Part shown: positions 5,820 to 11,239 of the stretch, piece by piece
How the letters are laid out: each line of letters begins with the position of its first letter
Numbering within the stretch: position 1 is the first letter of the stretch
Assembly (NCBI GenBank): GCA_001564035.1
Contig: LKMX01000019.1
Span: forward strand, 1 to 11,303
Direction: 5' to 3'
Length of the DNA stretch: 11,303 nt
From: Nanohaloarchaea archaeon PL-Br10_U2g27
GTDB lineage: Archaea; Nanohalarchaeota; Nanosalinia; Nanosalinales; Nanosalinaceae
Translations under genes and position numbers: made by a program
The notes under the pieces: generated by a model
What the model was told of the DNA's origin: nothing
The model's database searches: none
The model's input: the letters and a program-made list of their open reading frames with translations, nothing else

Positions 5820-6641
5820 ATGAGTGATCAATATAATCTGAAAACTGTTCAGTCGATCAAACCTGGTTATACGCATAGGCCTGAACCACGGGATTTGCCT
5901 CCACAATTCCAGGAGGTGTACGTCGAGGCGTGTAGAGAAGTTAACGAATTATTGTTGGATGCTGATAGATATTTTGCTTTTGATGAAGTACAAGATGTAT
6001 TGCAAAGTGAAGAAGAAAATTTTCGGCAAGATAATGATTACAGTCTTGAGATTACCGAAGTTGTGGAAGAATCAGATCTAGGAGATTTAGTAGTAGAGGG
6101 AGAGTTCTATGAACAACTTGTAGGTTTTGCAGGTTCAGAAATTATAACAGATTTATCAGATCTTGCATCTACTGTTCTCAGAACATCTTCTGCTAGGGAT
6201 AGTATTGGTCAAGCCATGGACTATGATAGTCCGGTTTCATGGATGATGTACAAGCGAGAGGCCTACAATGGCCAAGACGTCGATAAGGGAGACCCAAACA
6301 ATGAAATTGCTACGATCGGTGATCTCAGAAGGCATGCTGATGGTCAAGACCTGTGTAAGAAGCGTTACGATTTTCTGAAGCAGTTTAACCAAGAACATGC
6401 TGATTGGAGTATTGAAAGCGAAACAGATTTTCCTGACAGCACTCCTCTTGAAGAGGTTTATACAGATGAAAGAGTTCTGAGTTTGATAGTTAACGAAGAT
6501 TTTATGGGCGAAGTAAATGACGGTGCAAACGTTGTAAACGTGTTTGGAGAAAGCATCACTCCTATAGAACTTAAGGAAGGCGGAAGAGGAAGCTGGCTAG
6601 GTAATGAGAAAGACATGGACGGGAAATGGGCAAACTTCTGA
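5820..6641 (+). CDS. uncharacterised protein, paralogue B of the tandem pair, 273 aa
   Basis: I do not recognise this protein. Its residues 137-229 align with residues 103-190 of the preceding gene: SPVSWMMYKREAYNG (137-151), a nine-residue-longer acidic loop (DVDKGDPNN), R170/R171-H172, KRYDFLKQF (181-189), ADWSIESETDF (194-204), LEEVY (210-214) and SLIVNEDFM (221-229). The N-terminal 130 residues are acidic and differ from paralogue A, with little coiled coil. The C-terminal 45 residues are Gly-rich and end in DGKWANF, echoing DGRPAKWEEF in A. There is one conserved-domain cysteine (C179), so a cysteine metal site is unlikely to be the shared feature. It ends 11 bases from the convergent gene at 6653. 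The duplication is old, since only the central domain is alignable by eye. Confidence 0.8.
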   Translation: MSDQYNLKTVQSIKPGYTHRPEPRDLPPQFQEVYVEACREVNELLLDADRYFAFDEVQDVLQSEEENFRQDNDYSLEITEVVEESDLGDLVVEGEFYEQLVGFAGSEIITDLSDLASTVLRTSSARDSIGQAMDYDSPVSWMMYKREAYNGQDVDKGDPNNEIATIGDLRRHADGQDLCKKRYDFLKQFNQEHADWSIESETDFPDSTPLEEVYTDERVLSLIVNEDFMGEVNDGANVVNVFGESITPIELKEGGRGSWLGNEKDMDGKWANF

Positions 6642-6652
6642 ACCCCGTGCTT

Positions 6653-7441
6653 CTAACTGTCAGAAACAGTCATAACCACTGTTGAATTAACCACATCTCG
6701 TGAAGGCCTTTTTTCTGCTTCAACGTTGAACATGTTCTTCACTTCTCTAGAAACAGGCCTGTAAAGTAGCTTTCTCTCTCCATGAACAGTCCTTGCTACT
6801 AAATGACTATGTTCATCCATTTGACGTCTTATAGTGTTGAAGACCTTCAATTCTTGGCTTTTGCTCTGTCCTACCATGGCTGCCACATGGATGACGTTGA
6901 AGTCATTATAGTCTGAGAAATTCTCTGCACTACTCTTCACAACATTAATATCAAGGTCTAACGCGTCAAACAGCTTTTTAGCCTGGCTAACAGCTTTTTT
7001 GTCTCTATCAATTACTGTAACATTGAAACCGTAATCTTTCGCCAACATGATCGCAGTGAATGGAAGAGGCCCTCCTCCTACGAATACTGCATTTTTTTCT
7101 AAATCGCTGCAGCAGCCTACCAGTGTGGCATATTCGAACGCTACTAGCTTCTCATAATTTTTGAAATACGGAAATTTCTTTATTTCTTCTTCAGGCCTTT
7201 CAGACTCTATAATGCGATTGCTCCAATATTTCTCAAGCTGAAACTCTGACTTGCCGCAGAGCTGTCTCAACTTTCTTACTTCTCCTCTAGAAAGGTCTCC
7301 TTCAACTCTCCCTTCCACGATACGGTTCACCAATGAGGAAAACAGCTCATTCACTTCCGGACATGGCCTAAAATCCTCTAGTCCTTTTATATCGCTAAAT
7401 ATCTCGTTAATATTTTTAGATTGTAGCGTTTGAGACACCAT
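6653..7441 (-). CDS. nicotianamine synthase-like aminocarboxypropyl transferase, 262 aa
   Basis: The family transfers aminocarboxypropyl groups from S-adenosylmethionine to make nicotianamine-type metal chelators; archaeal members make related products. The N-terminal helical domain shows the plant/archaeal signature LCGKSEFQLE (61-70), P83, FPYFKNYEKL (90-99) and E103. The Rossmann domain follows: AVFVGGGPLPFTAIMLA (118-134, SAM-binding GGGPLP at 122-127), TVIDRD with D145, IHVAAMVGQ (184-192), RTVHGERKLLYRPV (217-230) and VVNSTVV (250-256). Length is close to archaeal members. The exact product and metal cannot be read from the sequence. The TATA box 27 bases upstream supports the ATG. It is convergent with paralogue B, and shares a probable metal theme with the COG0523 GTPase. 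No dehydrogenase for an opine-type metallophore and no exporter lie nearby, so intracellular use is as likely as secretion. Confidence 0.88.
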   Translation of the reverse strand: MVSQTLQSKNINEIFSDIKGLEDFRPCPEVNELFSSLVNRIVEGRVEGDLSRGEVRKLRQLCGKSEFQLEKYWSNRIIESERPEEEIKKFPYFKNYEKLVAFEYATLVGCCSDLEKNAVFVGGGPLPFTAIMLAKDYGFNVTVIDRDKKAVSQAKKLFDALDLDINVVKSSAENFSDYNDFNVIHVAAMVGQSKSQELKVFNTIRRQMDEHSHLVARTVHGERKLLYRPVSREVKNMFNVEAEKRPSRDVVNSTVVMTVSDS

Positions 7442-7462
7442 AACAAGTTACTAAAGCACAAA

Positions 7463-7472
7463 TTTTATTAAG
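7463..7472 (-). promoter_or_regulatory. TATA box for the nicotianamine synthase-like gene
   Basis: CTTAATAAAA on the minus strand is centred 26-27 bases upstream of the ATG at 7441. The transcript is likely leaderless. Confidence 0.6.
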
Positions 7473-7549
7473 AATTAAGTCAAAAAATCATAAATTCAAG
7501 CTGGGAATATGCTGTCTAACAAATAAGAATAAAGGGTGTAGTAGAGAAA

Positions 7550-7912
7550 TTATAGTCTTGAAGCTATCTTCTCTGACACTTTTGTTAAAGGTTCAGCTAG
7601 TTCCTTGTCTTCTATCTCTTTCAAAGGTATCCATTGACCGTTTTCAGGTTCTCCTTCGATTTCAATAGAGTAAGGCTGCCAGTTCACTTCTTGCCCATTG
7701 CAAACCATAGTTGTCTTGAACTTCCCTCTATACTTTGAGACGCTGCTTTTACAACCTGTTAACTGGTTAACAGCTTTCTCGGCAGTTACAGCCGATAATT
7801 CTCCGTTCTCGCCATCTCTTTGCGGAACGCTCCACGTCTCAGAGACGTCGTCGAAAAACATTAAGAGTTTTCTATCTTGAACTACAAGGCCTACGGAAAC
7901 TTCAGAAACCAT
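7550..7912 (-). CDS. Nudix-fold protein with a degenerate Nudix box, 120 aa
   Basis: The N-terminal half follows the Nudix fold: VGLVVQDRKLLMFF (7-20), ETWSVPQRDGENGE (25-38) in the place of the usual WxxPGGxxExGE, then a helix ending TGC. Canonical Nudix hydrolases carry REUxEExGU; here the matching stretch reads EKAVNQLTGC (45-54), so the metal-binding glutamates of the EExG core are replaced by QL. The second half (KFKTTMVCNGQEVNWQPYSIEI, then GQWIPLKEIEDKELAEP) also follows Nudix order, including the tryptophan strand and the late helix. The protein probably binds a nucleotide-like ligand without canonical pyrophosphohydrolase activity, or acts through other residues. It is monocistronic with its own promoter, downstream of the helicase on the same strand. 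The fold call is good; the function is open. Confidence 0.72.
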   Translation of the reverse strand: MVSEVSVGLVVQDRKLLMFFDDVSETWSVPQRDGENGELSAVTAEKAVNQLTGCKSSVSKYRGKFKTTMVCNGQEVNWQPYSIEIEGEPENGQWIPLKEIEDKELAEPLTKVSEKIASRL

Positions 7913-7931
7913 AACACTATTTTCTCATCCG

Positions 7932-7941
7932 CGTTTAAAAC
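7932..7941 (-). promoter_or_regulatory. TATA box for the Nudix-fold gene
   Basis: GTTTTAAACG on the minus strand is centred 25 bases upstream of the ATG at 7912. It directly follows the terminator-like hairpin of the helicase gene, so terminator and promoter are stacked in a 48-base gap. Confidence 0.55.
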
Positions 7942-7964
7942 GTAAGGCCTGTTTCAGGCCTTAC
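7942..7964 (-). terminator. perfect 10-bp hairpin at the helicase stop codon
   Basis: GTAAGGCCTG and CAGGCCTTAC form a perfect 10-base-pair stem with a three-base loop. On the minus strand the stop codon TAA is part of the left arm, and GTTTT follows the right arm. The stem is built from two AGGCCT sites (7945 and 7956). A transcription terminator or 3'-end stabiliser for the helicase mRNA is the simplest reading. Confidence 0.65.
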
Positions 7965-9073
7965 ATATCTGCTTCTTCAAACTCGATTTCATCCCTGTTT
8001 ATTCTAGGTATTTTCTTTTGCTTCTTCAGTCTACGGAATTTTTGATGGTCATTAGGTTCTAAGAGGGTGATGGCCTCTCCTTTTTCTCCTTGCCTGCCTG
8101 CTCTTCCGATCCTGTGAGTGTAGGTGTCTGCTTTATCAGGCACGTCATAGTTGAAAACGTGTGTTATGTCATCGATGTGGAGGCCTCTCGCTGCAACATC
8201 TGTTGCAACAATAACTCTGATCTCTTTTTGTTTCAGCTTGTCGACTACATTTTCCCGTTGGTGCTGTGACATGTCACCGTTGAGTTCTTGGGCCTTGAAA
8301 CCGTTTTTACGCAGTTTATCTGCCAGCCATCGAGTCGTGTTCTTTGTCTGACAGAAGACAATGGAAAGATCACGGTCGCGCTGCTTCAGAAACGTGTAGA
8401 GTGTTGAAAGCTTGTTATCTTTTTTACAGTTAATATATCCCTCTTTCAGGTTACGAGTATGCTTTTTACGTTCGATTCTGATTATTTTAGGGTCGATACT
8501 GTATTTATCGCATAATCTTTTCAATCCGTGAGGAATAGTGGCGCCGAAAAGCAGATTTTGGCGTTCTGAAGGACAGAAATCGATTATTTGCTCCAACTCA
8601 TCTTGGAAACCCATATCAAGCATTCTATCAGCTTCATCCAAGACAAAGTAGTCAAGGCCTGAAACATCTAAGTGGTTCTTTTTCAGCAGATCCAGTACTC
8701 TGCCCGGTGTACCGATCACGATATTTGCTTTCTTTGCGCCTTCGATCTGAGGCCCGTAAGATACTCCGCCATATATTGTAACGCTTTCAATGGTGTCGTC
8801 AGAGGCCTTATTCACTTCTTTTGCTATCTGTTTAGCGAGCTCTCTTGTAGGTGATAGTATTAAGGCCTGTACTCCTTCACCGTCTATATTTTCAATTACT
8901 GGTAGTGAGAAAGCCAGTGTTTTTCCTGATCCGGTCTCTGATTCTACTAGTAGGTCTTTTCCTTCGAAGACTATCGGTATTGATTTCTGCTGAACCTCTG
9001 TGGGTTCTGTAATTCCCTGACTCTCAAGGTTGTCTACAACTTTATCTGAAATATTAAAATCGCTGAAACTCAT
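7961..9073 (-). CDS. DEAD-box ATP-dependent RNA helicase, 370 aa
   Basis: All core motifs are present in order: Q motif (F6, then Q28-Q29), motif I SETGSGKT (45-52), PTREL (75-79), GG (102-103), TPGR (122-125), DEAD (146-149), motif III as GAT (178-180) rather than the usual SAT, VIVATDVAARGLHIDD (287-302) and HRIGRAGR (320-327). The protein is the minimal two-RecA-domain core with a short basic then acidic tail, and no RNA-binding C-terminal domain. The start at 9073 (MSFSDF) is chosen because AAAGGAG at 9082-9088 stands 8 bases before it and because MSFSDF is the usual RhlE/DeaD-type beginning. An 18-residue upstream extension of the frame lacks such support. It is divergent from a cold-shock protein gene, which suggests shared work in RNA unfolding at low temperature. 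Confidence 0.95.
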   Translation of the reverse strand: MSFSDFNISDKVVDNLESQGITEPTEVQQKSIPIVFEGKDLLVESETGSGKTLAFSLPVIENIDGEGVQALILSPTRELAKQIAKEVNKASDDTIESVTIYGGVSYGPQIEGAKKANIVIGTPGRVLDLLKKNHLDVSGLDYFVLDEADRMLDMGFQDELEQIIDFCPSERQNLLFGATIPHGLKRLCDKYSIDPKIIRIERKKHTRNLKEGYINCKKDNKLSTLYTFLKQRDRDLSIVFCQTKNTTRWLADKLRKNGFKAQELNGDMSQHQRENVVDKLKQKEIRVIVATDVAARGLHIDDITHVFNYDVPDKADTYTHRIGRAGRQGEKGEAITLLEPNDHQKFRRLKKQKKIPRINRDEIEFEEADM

Positions 9074-9081
9074 AATTTTTT

Positions 9082-9088
9082 CTCCTTT
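9082..9088 (-). promoter_or_regulatory. Shine-Dalgarno sequence of the helicase gene
   Basis: AAAGGAG on the minus strand stands 8 bases before the ATG at 9071-9073. It decides the start in favour of MSFSDF over the in-frame ATG 18 codons upstream. Confidence 0.75.
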
Positions 9089-9110
9089 ACAATAATGTTT
9101 ATGGGCAGCA

Positions 9111-9120
9111 TCTTTTTTAG
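9111..9120 (-). promoter_or_regulatory. TATA-like box of the helicase gene
   Basis: CTAAAAAAGA on the minus strand predicts transcription starting near 9090, giving a leader of about 17 bases that carries the Shine-Dalgarno sequence. A second candidate, CCATAAAC near 9101, would make the mRNA leaderless and leave the Shine-Dalgarno unused. Confidence 0.45.
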
Positions 9121-9136
9121 AAACCAATCATCGCCC

Positions 9137-9145
9137 CTAATAAAG
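9137..9145 (+). promoter_or_regulatory. TATA-like box of the cold-shock protein gene
   Basis: CTAATAAAG predicts transcription starting near 9168, just before the Shine-Dalgarno sequence at 9169, with a leader of about 20 bases. The alternative box GATATAC (9162-9168) would start transcription at or past the start codon, so it is less likely. Confidence 0.45.
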
Positions 9146-9168
9146 CTACCCGAGTAATAGTGATATAC

Positions 9169-9178
9169 AAAGGAGGTG
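9169..9178 (+). promoter_or_regulatory. consensus Shine-Dalgarno sequence of the cold-shock gene
   Basis: AAAGGAGGTG matches the anti-Shine-Dalgarno consensus throughout and ends 9 bases before the TTG at 9188. It is the strongest ribosome binding site in the window and justifies a TTG start. The in-frame GTG at 9176 overlaps the site itself and is rejected. Confidence 0.85.
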
Positions 9179-9187
9179 TTTTTAGTT

Positions 9188-9379
9188 TTGAAAGGAACAG
9201 TTAAGCTATGGAAGCAACGGAAGAACTTCGGTTTCATCGAGACAGATGAAATGGAAGACGATATATTCTTCCACGTAAGCGAGCTTGAAGGCGATTCAAT
9301 TGATGAAGGAACAGAAGTCGAATTCGACCAAGAAGAAGGCGACAGAGGCCCAAAAGCAACCAACGTAACAGAAGCATAA
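9188..9379 (+). CDS. csp: cold-shock domain protein (CspA family), 63 aa
   Basis: A complete single cold-shock domain: KGTVKLWKQRKNFGFIETDE, with RNP1 as K12-N-F14-G-F16-I17 and RNP2 as D25-I-F-F-H29-V (DIFFHVSEL). The family binds single-stranded nucleic acid and melts RNA structure. The order after RNP2 (GTEVEFDQEEGDRGPKATNV) is typical. The protein is more acidic than bacterial CspA. Translation starts at TTG (9188), read as Met, which gives MKGTVKLW, the standard family beginning; the strong Shine-Dalgarno sequence 9 bases upstream supports this. The stop codon TAA opens a small hairpin (9377-9393). The gene is divergent from the DEAD-box helicase, with 114 bases between the starts. Confidence 0.93.
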   Translation: MKGTVKLWKQRKNFGFIETDEMEDDIFFHVSELEGDSIDEGTEVEFDQEEGDRGPKATNVTEA

Positions 9380-9393
9380 GGCCTACAGCCTTA
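9377..9393 (+). terminator. hairpin beginning at the csp stop codon
   Basis: TAAGGC (9377-9382) pairs with GCCTTA (9388-9393) around a five-base loop. The left arm contains the stop codon and most of an AGGCCT site (9379-9384). No U-run follows. It parallels the hairpin at the helicase stop codon, but is weaker. Confidence 0.45.
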
Positions 9394-9493
9394 CAATCTG
9401 TAACACGCATATCCACGACTCTTTAGATTCTACATATCTTTATTTTCTCTATTTTACAATTCTGCACATTACGCTGCTATTTAGTAAAGAGTA

Positions 9494-10531
9494 TCAGAAC
9501 TCTTCTGGATAGGCCTTCTCCAGTAATTTTTCCTTGCCTTCAAGCCTTTTGTTTACCGGCTTGAGAATCTCTGCTATGGCTTTTCCAACTGCTTTCTTCA
9601 AGTCTTGTGGATGCAGGTCCTCATCTAAAAAGTCTTTTTCCAAATCTTTGTAGTTAGAATATTTGATGTCGCCACCATATTTTTCAGGCCTTTCTATCAC
9701 GAGTTCGTCACCGTTTTTCTCAAGAATTGGGAATACTAAATGCTGGGCATACTCTAAGACTCCATTATCCTCTAATTCTCCCTGTGGGCAGTAAGCTGAT
9801 TCAACTTTTTCTACAACGATTTCAGGAGCATCATGTATGCTGATCTTTGAGTCTTCATTAGAGGCGCTCATCTTACCGCCTGTTAGACCTGACAGAAGAG
9901 GTGCGAAAACACATGTAGGGCCTTCCTGCCCGATCTTAGGCATTGATTCTCTGCCCAGCATGTAGATTCTTCTCTGGTCAAGGCCTGCATATGCTAAGTC
10001 TACATCTAGGCCTTGTTCGGCGCAGTCCATGATCTGCATTGCTGAGTACAGTAGTGCGGAGGCTTTCATGCCGTCGCTGTGTCTGACCACTTCGTTTACG
10101 CTTCTCTCAGCCCTGTTTACAGTCATGCTTTCCATCAGTTTCATGTATCCCTTCTGGTATTCTGGGCTGTGCTGGAAATCGCTTCCTCTAACAAATTCTA
10201 AGTCGCTTGTGTCGATATAGCAGGCCTCCAGCATGCCTTTTATTGCTTCTGTGTAGTATTCTGTTCTTGCATCGATTAGTTCGCGTGGTGATTTCTCAAT
10301 GTCAAGTTCGGCGTGCACGTCGGCGATTAAAATTTTGAATTTGAATCCTGCGTCAACGAAATCAGCTATCTTCCTGATTGTGGTGAAGTGGCCGATATGC
10401 ATAGTTCCTGTAGGCGCATATCCAATATAAGCTGTAGGTTCTTTTTTCTGACATATTTCTGATAGTTCTTTGTCTGTAACAATTTCAGCAGTATTTCGAG
10501 AAACTAGCTCAACTGATTCTTCAGGATTCAT
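9494..10531 (-). CDS. tyrS: tyrosyl-tRNA synthetase, archaeal type, 345 aa
   Basis: Class I aminoacyl-tRNA synthetase that charges tRNA-Tyr. Signature motifs are HIGH (45-48, in GTMHIGHF) and KMSAS (220-224, in GGKMSAS). Tyrosine-binding residues seen in archaeal enzymes are in place: Y35, and Y162-Q166-D169 in LYSAMQIMD, with the same spacing as in the Methanocaldococcus enzyme. These separate it from the closely related tryptophanyl enzyme. The length is somewhat over the compact archaeal form of about 306 residues, with a short N-terminal extension and a C-terminal Lys/Glu helix. It is monocistronic, minus strand, with a TATA box about 29 bases upstream of the ATG. It lies close to a tRNA-Gly gene, but the pairing seems incidental. 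Confidence 0.95.
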   Translation of the reverse strand: MNPEESVELVSRNTAEIVTDKELSEICQKKEPTAYIGYAPTGTMHIGHFTTIRKIADFVDAGFKFKILIADVHAELDIEKSPRELIDARTEYYTEAIKGMLEACYIDTSDLEFVRGSDFQHSPEYQKGYMKLMESMTVNRAERSVNEVVRHSDGMKASALLYSAMQIMDCAEQGLDVDLAYAGLDQRRIYMLGRESMPKIGQEGPTCVFAPLLSGLTGGKMSASNEDSKISIHDAPEIVVEKVESAYCPQGELEDNGVLEYAQHLVFPILEKNGDELVIERPEKYGGDIKYSNYKDLEKDFLDEDLHPQDLKKAVGKAIAEILKPVNKRLEGKEKLLEKAYPEEF

Positions 10532-10555
10532 ATCTATATCTGTATCAAAGAACGA

Positions 10556-10565
10556 GTTTTAAATT
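10556..10565 (-). promoter_or_regulatory. TATA box for tyrS
   Basis: AATTTAAAAC on the minus strand is centred 29-30 bases upstream of the ATG at 10531. It predicts a leader of at most a few bases. Confidence 0.6.
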
Positions 10566-10646
10566 ACTGGCTGAAGATTCCAGTCTTGACAAAACGCTAA
10601 AAAGTTATTAGGCCTTGTAGATAGGTTTTTGGTGTTGCACAGAACC

Positions 10647-10656
10647 TATTTAAAAA
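10647..10656 (+). promoter_or_regulatory. TATA box for the 10682 gene
   Basis: TATTTAAAAA is centred 30 bases upstream of the ATG at 10682, giving a leader of about four bases. Confidence 0.6.
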
Positions 10657-10681
10657 TTCGCTATCAGTAAGTAACAATACT

Positions 10682-11224
10682 ATGGCTGGGTATTTGAAAT
10701 CAAGGTTTTCCGAAAATATGCAAAATGCTGGAAAAATACTGGGAGAAAATGGCTTTGAGGTGAGAAGCTACAATGCTGCTATAAAAGATTCTGAATGTTT
10801 TAGGGCTTCTGCACATGCTAATAGTTCTATAAAGGCCTTTGAACAGGTTTTAGACCTGACTAGAAGTTTGGAGAGTATTGAGCTGGAGGCAGGAAGAGTT
10901 GTGGGTGCTTACAAGGATAATGAATGTGCTGAAGAGCTTTTAGCGAGTATGGTTAGAGGAGGAATTGAGATAGAAGAGCCTTTAACAAGCCTAGAAAGTT
11001 CTGAGAAGTCACAGGACAACTCGGATAACTTATCTTCCTTAGCGGTTCCTGGATTCAATATAGTAATAATTTACATACCTGAAGCTAGATCTGGGCGCTG
11101 GGATGTGAGAGCTACAGCAGTTCAAGAACCTTTCACTCAAGAAGACGCAAAGAAAAAAGTTGATGAAATATCAAACCTGCTCGAACAAAATGGGATGAGG
11201 GTGAGAGATGTCTCAGTCAATTAA
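10682..11224 (+). CDS. hypothetical two-domain protein, 180 aa
   Basis: I do not recognise this protein. It has two parts joined by a Ser/Asp-rich linker at about 102-118 (SLESSEKSQDNSDNLSS). The first (1-100) starts with a helix (SRFSENMQNAGKILGENG), then a beta strand FEVRSYNA, and later helices (SSIKAFEQVLDLTRSLESIE and AEELLASMVRGG). The second (120-180) alternates: strand FNIVIIYIPE, strand WDVRATAVQE, helix TQEDAKKKVDEISNLLEQNG, strand MRVRDVSV. That beta-beta-alpha-beta order recalls a small ferredoxin-like fold. The first part has a related strand/helix order, so the protein may be an internal duplication, though I see no residue-level repeat. There is no signal peptide or membrane segment. 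The stop is 15 bases from the convergent tRNA-Gly gene. Function unknown. Confidence 0.7.
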   Translation: MAGYLKSRFSENMQNAGKILGENGFEVRSYNAAIKDSECFRASAHANSSIKAFEQVLDLTRSLESIELEAGRVVGAYKDNECAEELLASMVRGGIEIEEPLTSLESSEKSQDNSDNLSSLAVPGFNIVIIYIPEARSGRWDVRATAVQEPFTQEDAKKKVDEISNLLEQNGMRVRDVSVN

Positions 11225-11239
11225 TTATTAGAAAAGGTT

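Larger units (their letters stand above)
696..10838. repeat. dispersed highly iterated palindrome AGGCCT, 38 copies
   Basis: By hand count, AGGCCT starts at 696, 1121, 1163, 1250, 1726, 2089, 2387, 2438, 2589, 3352, 3399, 3529, 4129, 4171, 4506, 5151, 5464, 5733, 5877, 6259, 6704, 6755, 7193, 7887, 7945, 7956, 8181, 8655, 8803, 8863, 9379, 9511, 9686, 9981, 10008, 10222, 10610 and 10833. At roughly 40 % GC one or two would be expected. About nine lie between genes, and the rest lie inside genes in all three frames (Arg-Pro, Lys/Glu-Ala-Tyr, Gly-Leu and others). Flanking bases vary, so the signal is the hexamer itself. One-base variants with the same GGCC core are much rarer (about 11). Confidence 0.93.

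Noticed and set aside
9074..9127. N-terminal extension of the helicase by 18 residues
   Set aside because: A Shine-Dalgarno sequence lies 8 bases before the internal ATG at 9073, and helicases of this type begin at MSFSDF. The extension covers the leader and promoter.
9494..10531. Tryptophanyl-tRNA synthetase for the 9494-10531 gene
   Set aside because: HIGH and KMSAS are shared, but the Y162-Q166-D169 set and Y35 match the tyrosine pocket of archaeal TyrRS.
696..10838. AGGCCT sites as part of a CRISPR array or transposon ends
   Set aside because: Spacing is irregular, flanks are unrelated, and sites lie inside conserved genes. No transposase or Cas gene is present.
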